NCBI GenBank assembly: GCA_000697335.1
Contig: JNEM01013654.1
Location: forward strand, 1 to 30,267
Direction of reading: 5' to 3'
Source: Conidiobolus incongruus B7586
Lineage: Eukaryota; Entomophthoromycota; Entomophthoromycetes; Entomophthorales; Conidiobolaceae
Length of the DNA: 30,267 nt
Position numbers and translations under genes: made by a program. Each line of letters begins with the position of its first letter. Position 1 is the first letter of the stretch. This document shows positions 12,289 to 22,641 of the stretch, piece after piece. The notes below the pieces were generated by a model, which worked only from the letters and a program-made list of their open reading frames with translations, did not search any database and was not told where the DNA came from.

Positions 12289-13049
12289 AATTAACCCTCA
12301 ATATAAATTAATTAAATATAAAAATCTTTTAAAATAATATAAAATGTGGATCAAGTAAATAATAAAATTTAATGAATAAGGATGTTCCTATTCAATAACA
12401 GTTAATAAAATAATTGAAAGAGATAATAAAAATTATCTTTTATTATCAAAAAATATACATCAAAAATAACAAAAAAAATAAATAAATATGGATATTACAA
12501 ATAAATAATCAGGGGGAGCCAATCAAAATTAAGGGAGGATTCTTTTTTTATTAATATTATTCATTTTAATAAAAATTAAAATTCCCGATATATTATACTA
12601 AATGATTAAACCATTTTATTGTATTTTTCAATTTCAATTTAATATAACTATATTCATTCACTAAAAATACCTAATATAATCAGTTCATTTATTTAATAAA
12701 AATAATGATAATTGAGTGAGAATGATTGGGTTAATCCGTTTGAAAATTGAATAATTAATGGAATTAATTAAAATAAATTATTAAGGAGAGTGAAAAATAA
12801 ATCAAAATTTCAGTTTAGTTGATTGATTTGGCGTTGGGTTGTATTATGGTGAAAAGATATTCAATTGGGTGATTTTCTAAGTATGATGAAATATCCGATA
12901 GTTTGTGATATGATGATAATGAGATATTGATGATTTATTAATTTTTATTAAATGAATATGAATATGAATATTAATTTTAAATAGAGAGTGAATGGAATTA
13001 AATTTGATTATGCCAAATTAAGTAATCACATATGCATTGTGTAAGTGCT

Positions 13050-14162
13050 TCATATCCTAGGAAGGGGTGCAGATGGAAGACCATGAGGATAGTTTGAATA
13101 GATACTTGAAGTGGGTGGGAGTGATATTTGCGGGATCTGAGCGGAGGTTCTCAGGGAGCAGTTGGAACTGGCATGAGAATCAGTGGAAATTGTTTGACTA
13201 TTCCTCCATCCCATTTGGGTGGGAAGAGTGGCAGAGCTAGGAAAATTAACCATAGGATGGCTATCATAACTTAAGCCGTGGTAGGGTGGATAATTGGGAA
13301 AGATACCAGATCTAGGAGTGTTGCTACTACCAATATGCGGTAGCTGAAGACTTGATGAATTCAAGTTAAGAGGAGGAACGAGTAAGTTTGATTTTCTGGA
13401 GCTAGCACGGCGGTGAAGCAAGTTTGAGGTGGTTGTGGGAGGAAGGTTATGGCTACGAAGTAGAGGAGCAACAGCATGTTGACGAGAGGATTTAAGGGGT
13501 GGAAGCTGCGATTGAGATAAGGGAGGAAAGCGATCATCAAGAGGAGATTTGAGTGGTAGTGAGTAAGGGATGGGTGCACTTGGTTGCGGTGTAGTGAATA
13601 TTTGGAAGCTTTCAAATTCAATTAATAAATCAGGAAGTGTGATATCTAAACAAAATTCAAGCCATCCTAACATCGCCCCTTCCAATTTGTTGACTTCATG
13701 AAGATTGAAAATTGTCGAATAAGTTGACCAGTGTTTGTTTTTAGGACTACTATCATTTAAATATTTCCCTGCCAGTATAAGAGAAGCTAAAAATGCACGG
13801 TGAGGACCTAAACCACGATCATTAGGAACACAGACACCTCTCGTTCTCAAACGTTCCAAATAAACTAGAGTACCAAAAAGAGTACTAGGTTGAACTCGAC
13901 TCCTCACTATAAGATTCTTAATAAAATTTCTTAAATTAGGTGCGTCTGTCGAAAGATTAGGTGAAGGTGTAGGTGATAATGAGTGAGGAGAATTAGGAAG
14001 TAAATCATTTGGAGTTTGTGGTGGTGATATTAATTTCTTTTTATGAGATACAGGCTGATGAGCATTAGCTACGAGACGAGCTTTACGAGATAGAACGTCA
14101 ATGTAATCTAATGTGATTGGAACTTTTAAGAAGGCGTTAAATGCACTAAGAGAAGCGTTCAT
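13050..14162 (-). CDS. Pcl1/Pcl2-type (Pho85-class) cyclin, 370 aa, intronless
   Basis: Intact frame from ATG (A at -3; in-frame TAA 9 nt upstream) to TGA. A helical start (residues 10-34) matches the lead-in common to Pcl1/Pcl2-like cyclins. A Ser/Pro spacer (45-72) carries six S/T-P sites. The cyclin box follows (about 75-176): FIKNLIVRSRVQPSTLFGTL, YLERLR, GPHRAFLASLILAGKYLNDS, SPKNKHWSTY, then EVNKLEGAMLGWLEFCLDI. The string KYLNDSSPKNKHW is the signature of this class, and K133 and E161 correspond to the conserved Lys/Glu pair that contacts the kinase. The remaining half is low complexity, rich in Ser, Pro and Leu. Such cyclins bind a Pho85/Pef1-like kinase and act in G1 progression, polarity or phosphate and carbon signalling; which of these applies cannot be told. 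Nothing looks broken. The leader is exceptional and is described separately. Confidence 0.93.
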   Translation of the reverse strand: MNASLSAFNAFLKVPITLDYIDVLSRKARLVANAHQPVSHKKKLISPPQTPNDLLPNSPHSLSPTPSPNLSTDAPNLRNFIKNLIVRSRVQPSTLFGTLVYLERLRTRGVCVPNDRGLGPHRAFLASLILAGKYLNDSSPKNKHWSTYSTIFNLHEVNKLEGAMLGWLEFCLDITLPDLLIEFESFQIFTTPQPSAPIPYSLPLKSPLDDRFPPLSQSQLPPLKSSRQHAVAPLLRSHNLPPTTTSNLLHRRASSRKSNLLVPPLNLNSSSLQLPHIGSSNTPRSGIFPNYPPYHGLSYDSHPMVNFPSSATLPTQMGWRNSQTISTDSHASSNCSLRTSAQIPQISLPPTSSIYSNYPHGLPSAPLPRI

Positions 14163-14684
14163 TTTATCTTAATATGAAGTTAACAAATAGAAACAATTAA
14201 TTGAGAATGAAATTAAAGAATACAGAAAACCAGCTGAATAAACTAAGTATTCAGAAAATAAACTAAAGGAATGAAGTAAAGAAGTTAAATGTAGAAGTGG
14301 AGGAGAATGTGGTTTGCGATAAAGCGAGGAAAGAGTAGCTTTTAAAAGATAGCAAATACCAAGTTGAGAATGAGTTTCAGACAAAGGAGAAGAGATTTAG
14401 GGGTAAGAATGAATTGAACTGAGTCAAAAAAGTCACTCTAAAACTGATAAGGCTTATTGCAGTGTTTACTTTGATATGGATGAAAGAGTGCTAGATGACC
14501 CAATAGGATTTGAGAACCCTGGAAGAGTTAGCCAGAAATCAAACAAAATTAAACTGGGTGATTTTTAAAGCGCTTGAGTAAATAAGTGCGAGTTGTTCAC
14601 ACTAGAGGATTTGTCTCAATAACGAGGACTAGTAGCAATAGGACAAGATCTCCTTTTTAACCCTTGTAATGGCGTCAAGAGTGA
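14163..14684 (-). promoter_or_regulatory. long ATG-free, pyrimidine-rich leader of the cyclin gene
   Basis: Reading upstream on the gene strand, the first ATG before the start codon is at 14727-14729. The 564 bases between hold none, although the opposite strand has about a dozen ATGs. The gene-strand sequence next to the start is C/T-rich, typical of fungal leaders. With the TATA element just beyond, the simplest reading is a transcribed leader of roughly 450-500 nt. In its last 216 nt it keeps a stop-free frame, in the cyclin's own frame, ending at the TAA before the ATG. Confidence 0.55.
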
Positions 14685-14692
14685 TTTATATA
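14685..14692 (-). promoter_or_regulatory. probable TATA box of the cyclin gene
   Basis: TATATAAA on the minus strand about 525 nt upstream of the ATG, at the far edge of the ATG-free zone. The nearest upstream ATG lies 35 bases further out and would fall outside the transcript. Confidence 0.45.
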
Positions 14693-14832
14693 TTATCAAT
14701 TTAGCCTACCACCCCCACTCCTAAAACATCACATTACACACTTCGCCATTTGCCAAACCTTGATTCAATGACCATTTTAGCAGTAATTAATTTGTTGAGA
14801 AATATCTTTGAGAACATTATCGGAATATTCAT

Positions 14833-14856
14833 GGGAGAAAGGGAGAAAGGGAGAAA
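14833..14856 (+). repeat. three perfect copies of GGGAGAAA
   Basis: An 8-bp purine unit is repeated exactly three times without spacers, about 670 bp upstream of the cyclin ATG. On the gene strand it is TTTCTCCC, a polypyrimidine motif. Confidence 0.85.
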
Positions 14857-15057
14857 GATCATCAATTTACAATTTAGAGAATCTACGATATAGTTCAGTA
14901 CCAAGTTCCTGTTGAGATTTTGGATAGTAACATGGATCTTTTATTACACGTGGAGAGGTAGTATCTGGTCATGTCCTACCAGCTAATCATAGTCACTCCA
15001 GGTAATGCTAAGCTCATTCTAACTTAGAACACAGCATCATAAAAGCTAACAAAGTGA

Positions 15058-15186
15058 TATGTTTCAAATATTCGAAATAACTTCATCCAATCGAATGAAA
15101 GGATTCTAGATTCAAAGACTGCGGATGATACAAAAATTGATATTCTCTTGTCTTATTCAATGATGCCAGATATTTTGTCATTGTAG
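15058..15186 (+). other. short coding-like open stretch, unassigned
   Basis: Forty-two codons between a TGA and a TAG, without an early ATG. The peptide has normal composition (for example NERILDSKTADDTKIDILLS) and the DNA is richer in G+C than its right flank. No usable acceptor site in the correct frame was found before it and no family is recognised. It may be an exon, a relic or chance. Confidence 0.2.
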
Positions 15187-16270
15187 CAGATCAACCATCA
15201 TCACTTCGATGTTTAGAATAAAAATAGAACTTAATTAGTTTGACTCATTATGGTTTTAATATCCATATTTTCTCATATTCTCTACGAGTTTTTTACTATT
15301 CATTATAATAAGAATAATGATATTACTAAATATTTTTTTAAATAATATATCAATTAATATTTTAGCTTTATATTAAATTTTTTAAGCTCTTAATTGTTAA
15401 ATATTAAATTATAATTAATTTAATTATAATCACTTAATTATTTGATTATTGAATATAAACTATATTTTTCTATTTCATATTTTGAAATCATATGTAAGAG
15501 AATGATAATTAGCGAAATAAAATATGAATATGTCTAATGATTGCCCATTTGAGGCTTTACATAATATTTTAATATTAAAATTAAGTAAAAATTAATTAGC
15601 CTTAAAAAGCTATATAAATTAAACTAGTATTATAATATAGTATTATATCGTATCATAACATCAATTTTTTAATAATATATTTTAAAAAAATATGATAGTT
15701 AAATATATTCATTTCAATTAAACAAAAAAAGTATCATATAATAAAAGATTAACTTAAATGTTTTAAAATATTATTAAATATATACAAAAATATCATAATT
15801 TTAATAATTTAGATAAAAATTTTAACCAAAATGTTCAATTAATTAAAATTAATTAAAAAAATAAATTTATCAAAGTCATTTATAAGTGAATCCTTTTCTA
15901 ATTATTGTAATATTTGAATTTTAATACAATTAAAATGTAATTTAATAAAGTGATTAGGGGGTTAGAACGATTAAATCAATCCATAAAATTCATATCACTT
16001 AACCCATAAATTTAACAGTATTTTGCTATAGTATCCCGTATATTTTGGTATCATTGAAAATGCCTTTTACCTTAGTTTTTAAATTAATTAATTTAAATAG
16101 ATGATTTTAACAAATTCAAAGAATTTATGGATTCAATCAATTGACAGATTAAATCAATTGTTTCTTGTAAATAGATAATTCGATTAGTTTGGATTAAATA
16201 TTCAAGCATTCAACACTGCAAGTTGGTAATTTTCAGCCTCAAATCCAAATGAATTTGGAAATCTGCCATT

Positions 16271-16312
16271 CCCCCCACCTCTTATTCTCCCTTCCCCCAC
16301 CTCCCTTTCCCC
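16271..16312 (-). other. C-rich block with G-quadruplex motif on the minus strand
   Basis: Plus-strand C-runs of 6, 3, 5, 3 and 4 lie at 16271-16276, 16289-16291, 16294-16298, 16303-16305 and 16309-16312. The last four are separated by loops of 2, 4 and 3 bases. The minus strand thus meets the standard rule of four G-runs of three or more with loops of one to seven, and the plus strand could form an i-motif. The block sits in A+T-rich DNA about 2.1 kb upstream of the cyclin ATG. On the plus strand it is a polypyrimidine tract like those near fungal transcription starts. Confidence 0.6.
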
Positions 16313-17898
16313 TATCTTGACTCTGACAGATTGTGGCATTGTTATATCAAAGTTATCTTACAGAAATATTCTTATAATTTGTAACTTTATACAACGTATA
16401 GATAGTATTACAAATTATTCATCACAATAAAAAGATTGGTGCATTGAATAGCCCTTTTTATATTGATTCAATTATATGTTTGAGATTAAAATTATAAAAG
16501 AAATCGATAATATATACAAAGATTAATTATTTAGATTAATGAACCGTTATTATATTCATCTCAATTAGAATTGTAATCAAATATGGATATACCAATTAAA
16601 AGAACAATGCTCGTTTAAATATACCAAGAATATATTACAAGAGTAAATAGTACAATTGTTCTAATTGAACATGTTAAAATAAATTATCAAAAATAGTAAA
16701 AATCTCCAGTGATTTATATTAAAATTTTTTACTAAATATATGTTGTAAATCAATTCATTGGAACGAATGAATACATCTAATAGTATCCAATATGATTAAA
16801 TAATATAGAATATAACCAATATTAAAATGCTATCAATTATCAAATAAAGAGTCCAAGATTAATGATTGATCATATTTAATAAAAAAATCAATAATAATAA
16901 TAATCTTCTCATTTCATTAATAAATTTAGAATAAATAAACGCCAAATTTTGAATCAAAAAAAATTTTTTTTTTGTTAAATTTAATTAATAATAATTTTAT
17001 AAAATTAAATTTTTCCCATTTAAATTTCTCACCTTTTTGACTTATTTTAAAGTCACGAGTTGTACAAATATTCTTGATTTTAATATCAATTCTATAAATA
17101 AAAATTAATAAATTATAATAATTATGGGATACACCATAATCTTTCAGAATTAAGTATGTAAGCTGGATAAATTATTGATAAGGTAAATGATGCTTTTGTT
17201 AACAAATTTGAGTAATATTACTTAATTTATTATTAGGTTTATCCTATAATTTAGTTTACTTGATTCAAATTCATAATAATAATGCATAATATTTACAATT
17301 GATTATTTTTAATAAACAATAAAATTGATAATTCTTATAATACCTATTTAAAATAATATAAGAAATAAATATGAAAAATTATAAAAATATTAAATAAAGG
17401 TTTATAATTATATACTTTAGCATTAAATACTCATTTTTAATGTTTTTTTCCTTTGAATTCATTCCTAATTTTAGAAATTCAAAAATTTTTACTCTTTTAG
17501 CTTTTGATATGACACAAAAAAGAGTATCCAAGGATTTGGTACTACAAAAGTTATATTTAGGGTTAACAGTTCAAGTTGTTTGATTAGTGATCTGTATCTA
17601 GAAAGCTGGAATATATGATATATCACGTGAGTTCTGCTCTTTAAAAACTGGCAATTATACCGATTTTCAATTTCGCTAAATATATTGAGGATGTTAAAAT
17701 GTGGCAGAAATGCATATGAATTTTTAAAAAAATATTTATTATATTGATATAATATATAATGATGTTTTTAATCTTAACTAAATATTTGAAAATATGATTC
17801 AAAATTTTTTAATTAAATAAATTATTCAATTTTAAAAAGCGGGTTTCATTTCATTATATAATCTATAAAATACCTATATAAATCATAGGTACGTTTGA
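16313..17898. other. intergenic DNA with a G+C-raised island at 17500-17720
   Basis: Mostly A+T-rich with no supported gene. The island holds the 8-bp palindrome TCACGTGA (17623-17630), overlapping a perfect donor-like GTGAGT, and several short open frames. One stop-free frame of 36 codons starts at 17508. I could not join these into a gene. Confidence 0.35.
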
Positions 17899-18240
17899 GT
17901 TATATTGTTTTTTACATCCATTTCGTCAATCCACATTATTTCTGATGTTTATAATGTTTATTTATTGTCTAAGAATTGTGCTGAGGTCTATTCAATTTGG
18001 ATATGTTACAATGTTACTCTTGCATTAATATATTGTATTACCCACTTGAATAAAATATACGATTACAGTATTGTTGATATTTATATTCTGTTATATTTTT
18101 TGAATATTTCGATATTTAAATCAATTATTTAGGAATCTATTATACTAGTTGTTATACTGCTTATGGTGACTATCATTTTACCTTTCCTAGTTTATAATAA
18201 TCATACTACAATCATTTATCAACCACATTTGCCATTGTAA
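17899..18240 (+). pseudogene. membrane-protein-like open stretch, unassigned, possibly a relic or exon
   Basis: A frame open from 17899 to a TAG at 18130-18132 has no ATG start. It encodes a hydrophobic peptide with several candidate membrane segments: around ISSIHIISDVYNVYLL, YSIWICYNVTLALIYCITHL and IVDIYILLYFLNISIF. After the stop the same frame continues without interruption to TAA at 18238-18240, with a further strongly hydrophobic segment (IILVVILLMVTIILPFLVY). Codon choice is more mixed than in the flanking A/T DNA. This could be part of a multi-pass membrane protein with one stop, or two exons with an acceptor at TTTAG (18132). A/T-rich codons favour hydrophobic residues, so chance is not excluded. 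I recognise no family. Confidence 0.25.
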
Positions 18241-18822
18241 GAAAAATACAATTATATTATTCTATATATTGAAATAAAATATTAGTTAGAATTGTTTTTA
18301 CCTTTTATTATTATAAAGGATGATCATAACAATTTAACAATATTATATATTAATTTTTTTGATTTTCTCTTTGTATTAATTGCAAATAAATTTTATCCCT
18401 CTCTCTAACATATAGCTCTTTATCCGAAATTTTGTTTCATTATATCCAATTTAATAAAACTTTATTTAAATAATATATTAATAATATATAAAACAATTAA
18501 AAATATTATTATATATTACTAGAAGGGTTGATATAATTTGAAGTATATATTTTAATATATATCTTAACCAAATAAATGTATAAATATTGTCCTTTTATTA
18601 CCTACATAATGTACTATTATTTGGGTAAATATACAGTATTTTCCTTATTTATTACTTGTGTTAAACGAAAAATGATAAGCTAATATTAGTTTATAATATA
18701 TGGAGATCAAACTTTGAAACTCTTATTATATCAACTTTTATAATAATTTATTGAAAAAAATAAAATAAAATTAGATAGATTTTTAAGTTTATATCTAATT
18801 ATTTTAATTCATACATTTTTTA

Positions 18823-18840
18823 ATATATATATATATATAT
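18823..18840. repeat. (AT)9 microsatellite
   Basis: Uninterrupted alternating AT. Confidence 0.8.
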
Positions 18841-19641
18841 TAATTCAAAATTTTTCATTCCTATTTTATCTAATTAACAAGGTAATTTAAAATTAAATAA
18901 TTTTCTAAAATAATTGATATTTATGATTATTACTAGAAAGTCATAATAATAACTGTTGGATATTATTATTATACTTTTATGTAATTTTAAATGTATTTAT
19001 AATTATTTGGTTATATGATTTAATATCTGGGTAATATATGAGTAATTCAATGGAAAGTATTCTTATTTATTATTAAGTTTTGGGTTGGATTTAATTTAAT
19101 TATATAATAATTGAAAGGCAATAAAACAGTAAATTATATATATAGTTCAAAAATTATTATATTAATTGAATATATTGTTAATATGACTTTTATAATAACA
19201 ATAACAATATATATAGTCAATGTATCAAGTTAAACATAATTGATCTTCTGATTATGTTCAAAAATCGATAATATTATTTTAGAATCAAATCTATTAAATA
19301 TAATAAAAAATTGATGAATTAAAACTTAATCTATATTAATTGTACTATACATATTAAGTTAAGTTTTCTACATTGATAACATAAAAATTCACTACAGTAT
19401 ATCACTAATATAGTATATAAATTATTGAATTTCTTTAGAATTAATTAAATAATATTATTAAAGTATTTGCATTTAACTTTGACATTAATGTCAATCATAA
19501 AATAGATCAATTAATATATTACAGCATTAATTAATATACACTCTAGATTAAAATAAATTTATCAAAGATACCAATATATTCAAAAACTAAAAAGGATAAA
19601 ATTATTATATTAATATTACATTCCATTCCATTAAAATAGTC

Positions 19642-19669
<28 letters not shown>
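19642..19669. repeat. (AT)14 microsatellite
   Basis: Uninterrupted alternating AT of 28 nt. Confidence 0.85.
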
Positions 19670-19672
<3 letters not shown>

Positions 19673-22641
19673 AAAAATACTAATAATTGTTGATAATAAA
19701 ACCTAAAACAATTGGTAAATTAAAGTATATAAAATTCATAATATTATATAAAATTAATCAAAATATCAAGATAATTAAATCAAATGGATTTTCTAATGCA
19801 AAATTAAATAAAAATTCATAATAAAAGATAATATAACAGAGTTACGACTCAAATTCAATACTTTGGATATTCTATAGAAAATTTATCATACTTGATTTGA
19901 AAGCTTGAATTTGAATTAAAAATATCGAATTGCATTTAAATAAATAAAAAAATCATACAGGGTTTTTCAATAATTCTGTCCTAATTTATTGGATTAATAA
20001 TTAGGATTTTAATCCAAAATAATAAACCTAATCTTTTTTTTCCATAAAAATTTAAATTATCAAATTTATTATTTTAATTGTAATATTTTCAGTATTCATT
20101 ATTATTAATATATTGATTGATACGTGATACAAATATTTGATTTGGAAATCATATTTCAAAATTTCTACTCTAACCTTAATTTCAATAATTTCAAAGAGTG
20201 AGATCTTTGCATTAATTTTAAATTATGATATTATTATATTTAAATTTAAATTCACATAAACAATATTTAGTTAATATTCTAAGAACATTATTCATTATAT
20301 TAATATATTTATTCTAATTGCAACTAAGTGAAAATACTCCTTTTTTTAACATTTTATTATTTTATTAAATAAGGAATCATAAAATAATTAATAAGTATTG
20401 ACAACTGTTCCAAGTGTCAAATTTTGTTTAAATGTTAAAAAATGATACCATAAATACAAATACAATTAATTCACATTTTATCAATACAAATTAATAATAT
20501 GTATAGATAATTCAATTTTAATATTTATGTATGTTTAATAACTGATCGAAAATTAATCGAAAAATTAATGGAATAAAATTCAATCAAACAGTGTGATCAA
20601 TTCTAAGTTTATATTTTTCAAAATTAGCTACAGAATTTTCTGAAACCTATGTAGTATAGTAATATAGTGAAATATCCCCATATATCTTTTAAAATAATTT
20701 AAATATTTTCATAATTACTACATAAAATTATTCCCATTATAATATATATTAATTGATTATCTAGATAACATTAAAAAATGGTTAAATATATTGATATAAT
20801 TCACTTTTCTAACTACTTATCTTTCCGGAGAATTATGATTATAATATTATTCAGCTGTATTCAAAAAGAATAATAAATTAAAGAATCATAGTGTAAAATA
20901 ATTAAGACTCATCAATGCTTATATATAAACTCAATAAACTGTATTTTAACATTATTAATAATTTTCAACATAATATCTCAATTATATACACCTAAAATGA
21001 ATCAATATACAACGTATTTTGAAATTATCAAGGAAAATACAGCGTGAAAAATTATTAAGTAAATTTTCACCAAATAAATATGTATTTAAATTATATACTA
21101 AACTAGAAAAATGAATATTGAATTAAATATAAAAATCTCCTTTATGAGCTTGAATCGAAAGATATTATGTAATATGAATCATGTATATATAAATTCAATA
21201 TTAATTTAAAGTAATATCTATTTAAGTACAAATATATATTTGAATAATATTAATATATTAATATTATTATCTAGAAATATCTTTAAAATAATAATTATTA
21301 ATAATACTGTCTTTGGATATAACACTAAAGTATTATCGTTTCATAAAGTCTGCTATTATAATGCAGAATAACTGTATTATTAACTTGAATTTAAATATTT
21401 AATCCTTATTAAAGTTTCGAGTTTATAAAATCGAAATGAATTCATTATATTAACCAGATAATGCAAACAAAAAAAAATTTGAAGTCATAAATTATAAAGA
21501 AACTATTCAAAGTCATTTTATTCGTTAAAAATTACATTTATATCCTTAATAAAGTTTCTCATTAATTTATTTTTTTTAAAACTTTTAATTTGATAGAATT
21601 TAATTTGCATATTAATTTTGAATTCAATATTCTCAAATTATTTTGATTAATTTATATTAAATTCTGCAAAATATAAAGAAAAATAATGGTAAAGATTCAT
21701 ATTCGAAACAACTTGATACTAATATAAGTAATAAACCACCTTTGTACAGTAATATATATGCTGGATATGAATATAACATTACATCATTTGAACATTTTAG
21801 AAATATTTAAAATTAATTTGTAAATTATATATTAATTTTTCTAATTTAAGACTAGCACACAATAATGATGTATTAATAAATAATGTTTAGACATTTATTA
21901 TTCTCAGTTTTAAGTTTTTAAATTGATTTTCTTAAATCTAAATTGAAATTTTAAATTTGCGAATTATAGTTAATGATCAAAGAGGTGTAGGTTTATAATT
22001 TAATGGTTTAATTTAAATCATTCTCCATACTAAACTACGATAGTGATAAATATGGTATATAATTTCATTAAAAATATATTATTATTGATTATGTTTTTGA
22101 GCATTTTTCATATTAATGCAAATTGATAAATATTATTTTTTTCAGTAATATGTATAAAAAATTTATTTATTATATAAAATTATATATAATTGTACTTAAA
22201 TAGTCTATAATTTTAAGATTATGTATAAATGATGTGAATGTATTTAAGAATATATATATATATATACCAATTTAAATATTATAACTAAATAAAAAAATCA
22301 ATAAGTCAATATAAATTTAATGTTAAATCTTAAAATGATTCTTTATTATTATGATTTTTAAAATAATAATATATAATATGTTTGATGACTAAAATATTAT
22401 TACTCTAGGTCGCGAATATATAAAAATTTTAATTAATATAGAAATAATTCTTAATTTTGGAGGATAATTAAATATTAAATTAAAACCAAAAATGATTTTA
22501 TAGTGAAAATAAACAATGTAGCTCAAGATAATTGAAGATTAAAATAATATCATTTGGTGATTATATGTCAATAATGAAGTAAAAGTTTTGCTACCATATT
22601 TGTTATGGTAAAATAATAAGATGATTTTTATTGGTTGACAA

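Larger units (their letters stand above)
6405..13049. other. about 6.6 kb A+T-rich gene desert
   Basis: No open frame worth calling on either strand. It contains (AT)n tracts (listed separately), frequent A- and T-runs and a few G+C-raised islands: roughly 7380-7760, 10740-10900 and 11690-11830. The last, read on the minus strand near 11700-11740, gives a short peptide-like string (NDPRGNRAKRSL) before a stop. That is too little to call a gene. The end nearest the cyclin gene serves as its 3' flank and carries AATAAA on the gene strand at 12944-12949, a weak polyadenylation candidate in such DNA. Confidence 0.5.
14730..16270. other. upstream region of the cyclin gene, moderate then low G+C
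   Basis: The first 500 bases are less A+T-rich than the deserts. They hold an E-box CACGTG (14947-14952), a small tandem repeat and a coding-like stretch, the last two listed separately. From about 15240 the sequence falls back to A+T-rich DNA with no gene I can see. Confidence 0.45.
18241..22641. other. about 4.4 kb A+T-rich gene desert
   Basis: No frame, RNA gene or transposon can be supported. (AT)n tracts at 18823-18840 and 19642-19669 are the only simple repeats that stand out. The end near 22641 is the 3' flank of the HSF-type gene. Confidence 0.55.

Noticed and set aside
13361-13621. 86-codon frame inside the cyclin gene
   Set aside because: Shadow in another frame of a well-supported coding region.
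14169-14384. A 71-codon upstream gene before the cyclin
   Set aside because: Its apparent start is TTG and it has no ATG at all, so it is not called as a gene; kept only as a finding about the leader.
14476-14568. A 30-codon plus-strand ATG frame opposite the cyclin leader
   Set aside because: Short, no family, and within the range expected by chance in less A+T-rich DNA.
17623-17720. Point centromere starting with a CDEI-like TCACGTG
   Set aside because: The following sequence is not a pure A/T CDEII of the right length and no CDEIII-like element follows.
19479-19494. 16-bp palindrome TTGACATTAATGTCAA
   Set aside because: Several palindromes of this length are expected by chance in 30 kb of such A/T-rich DNA.
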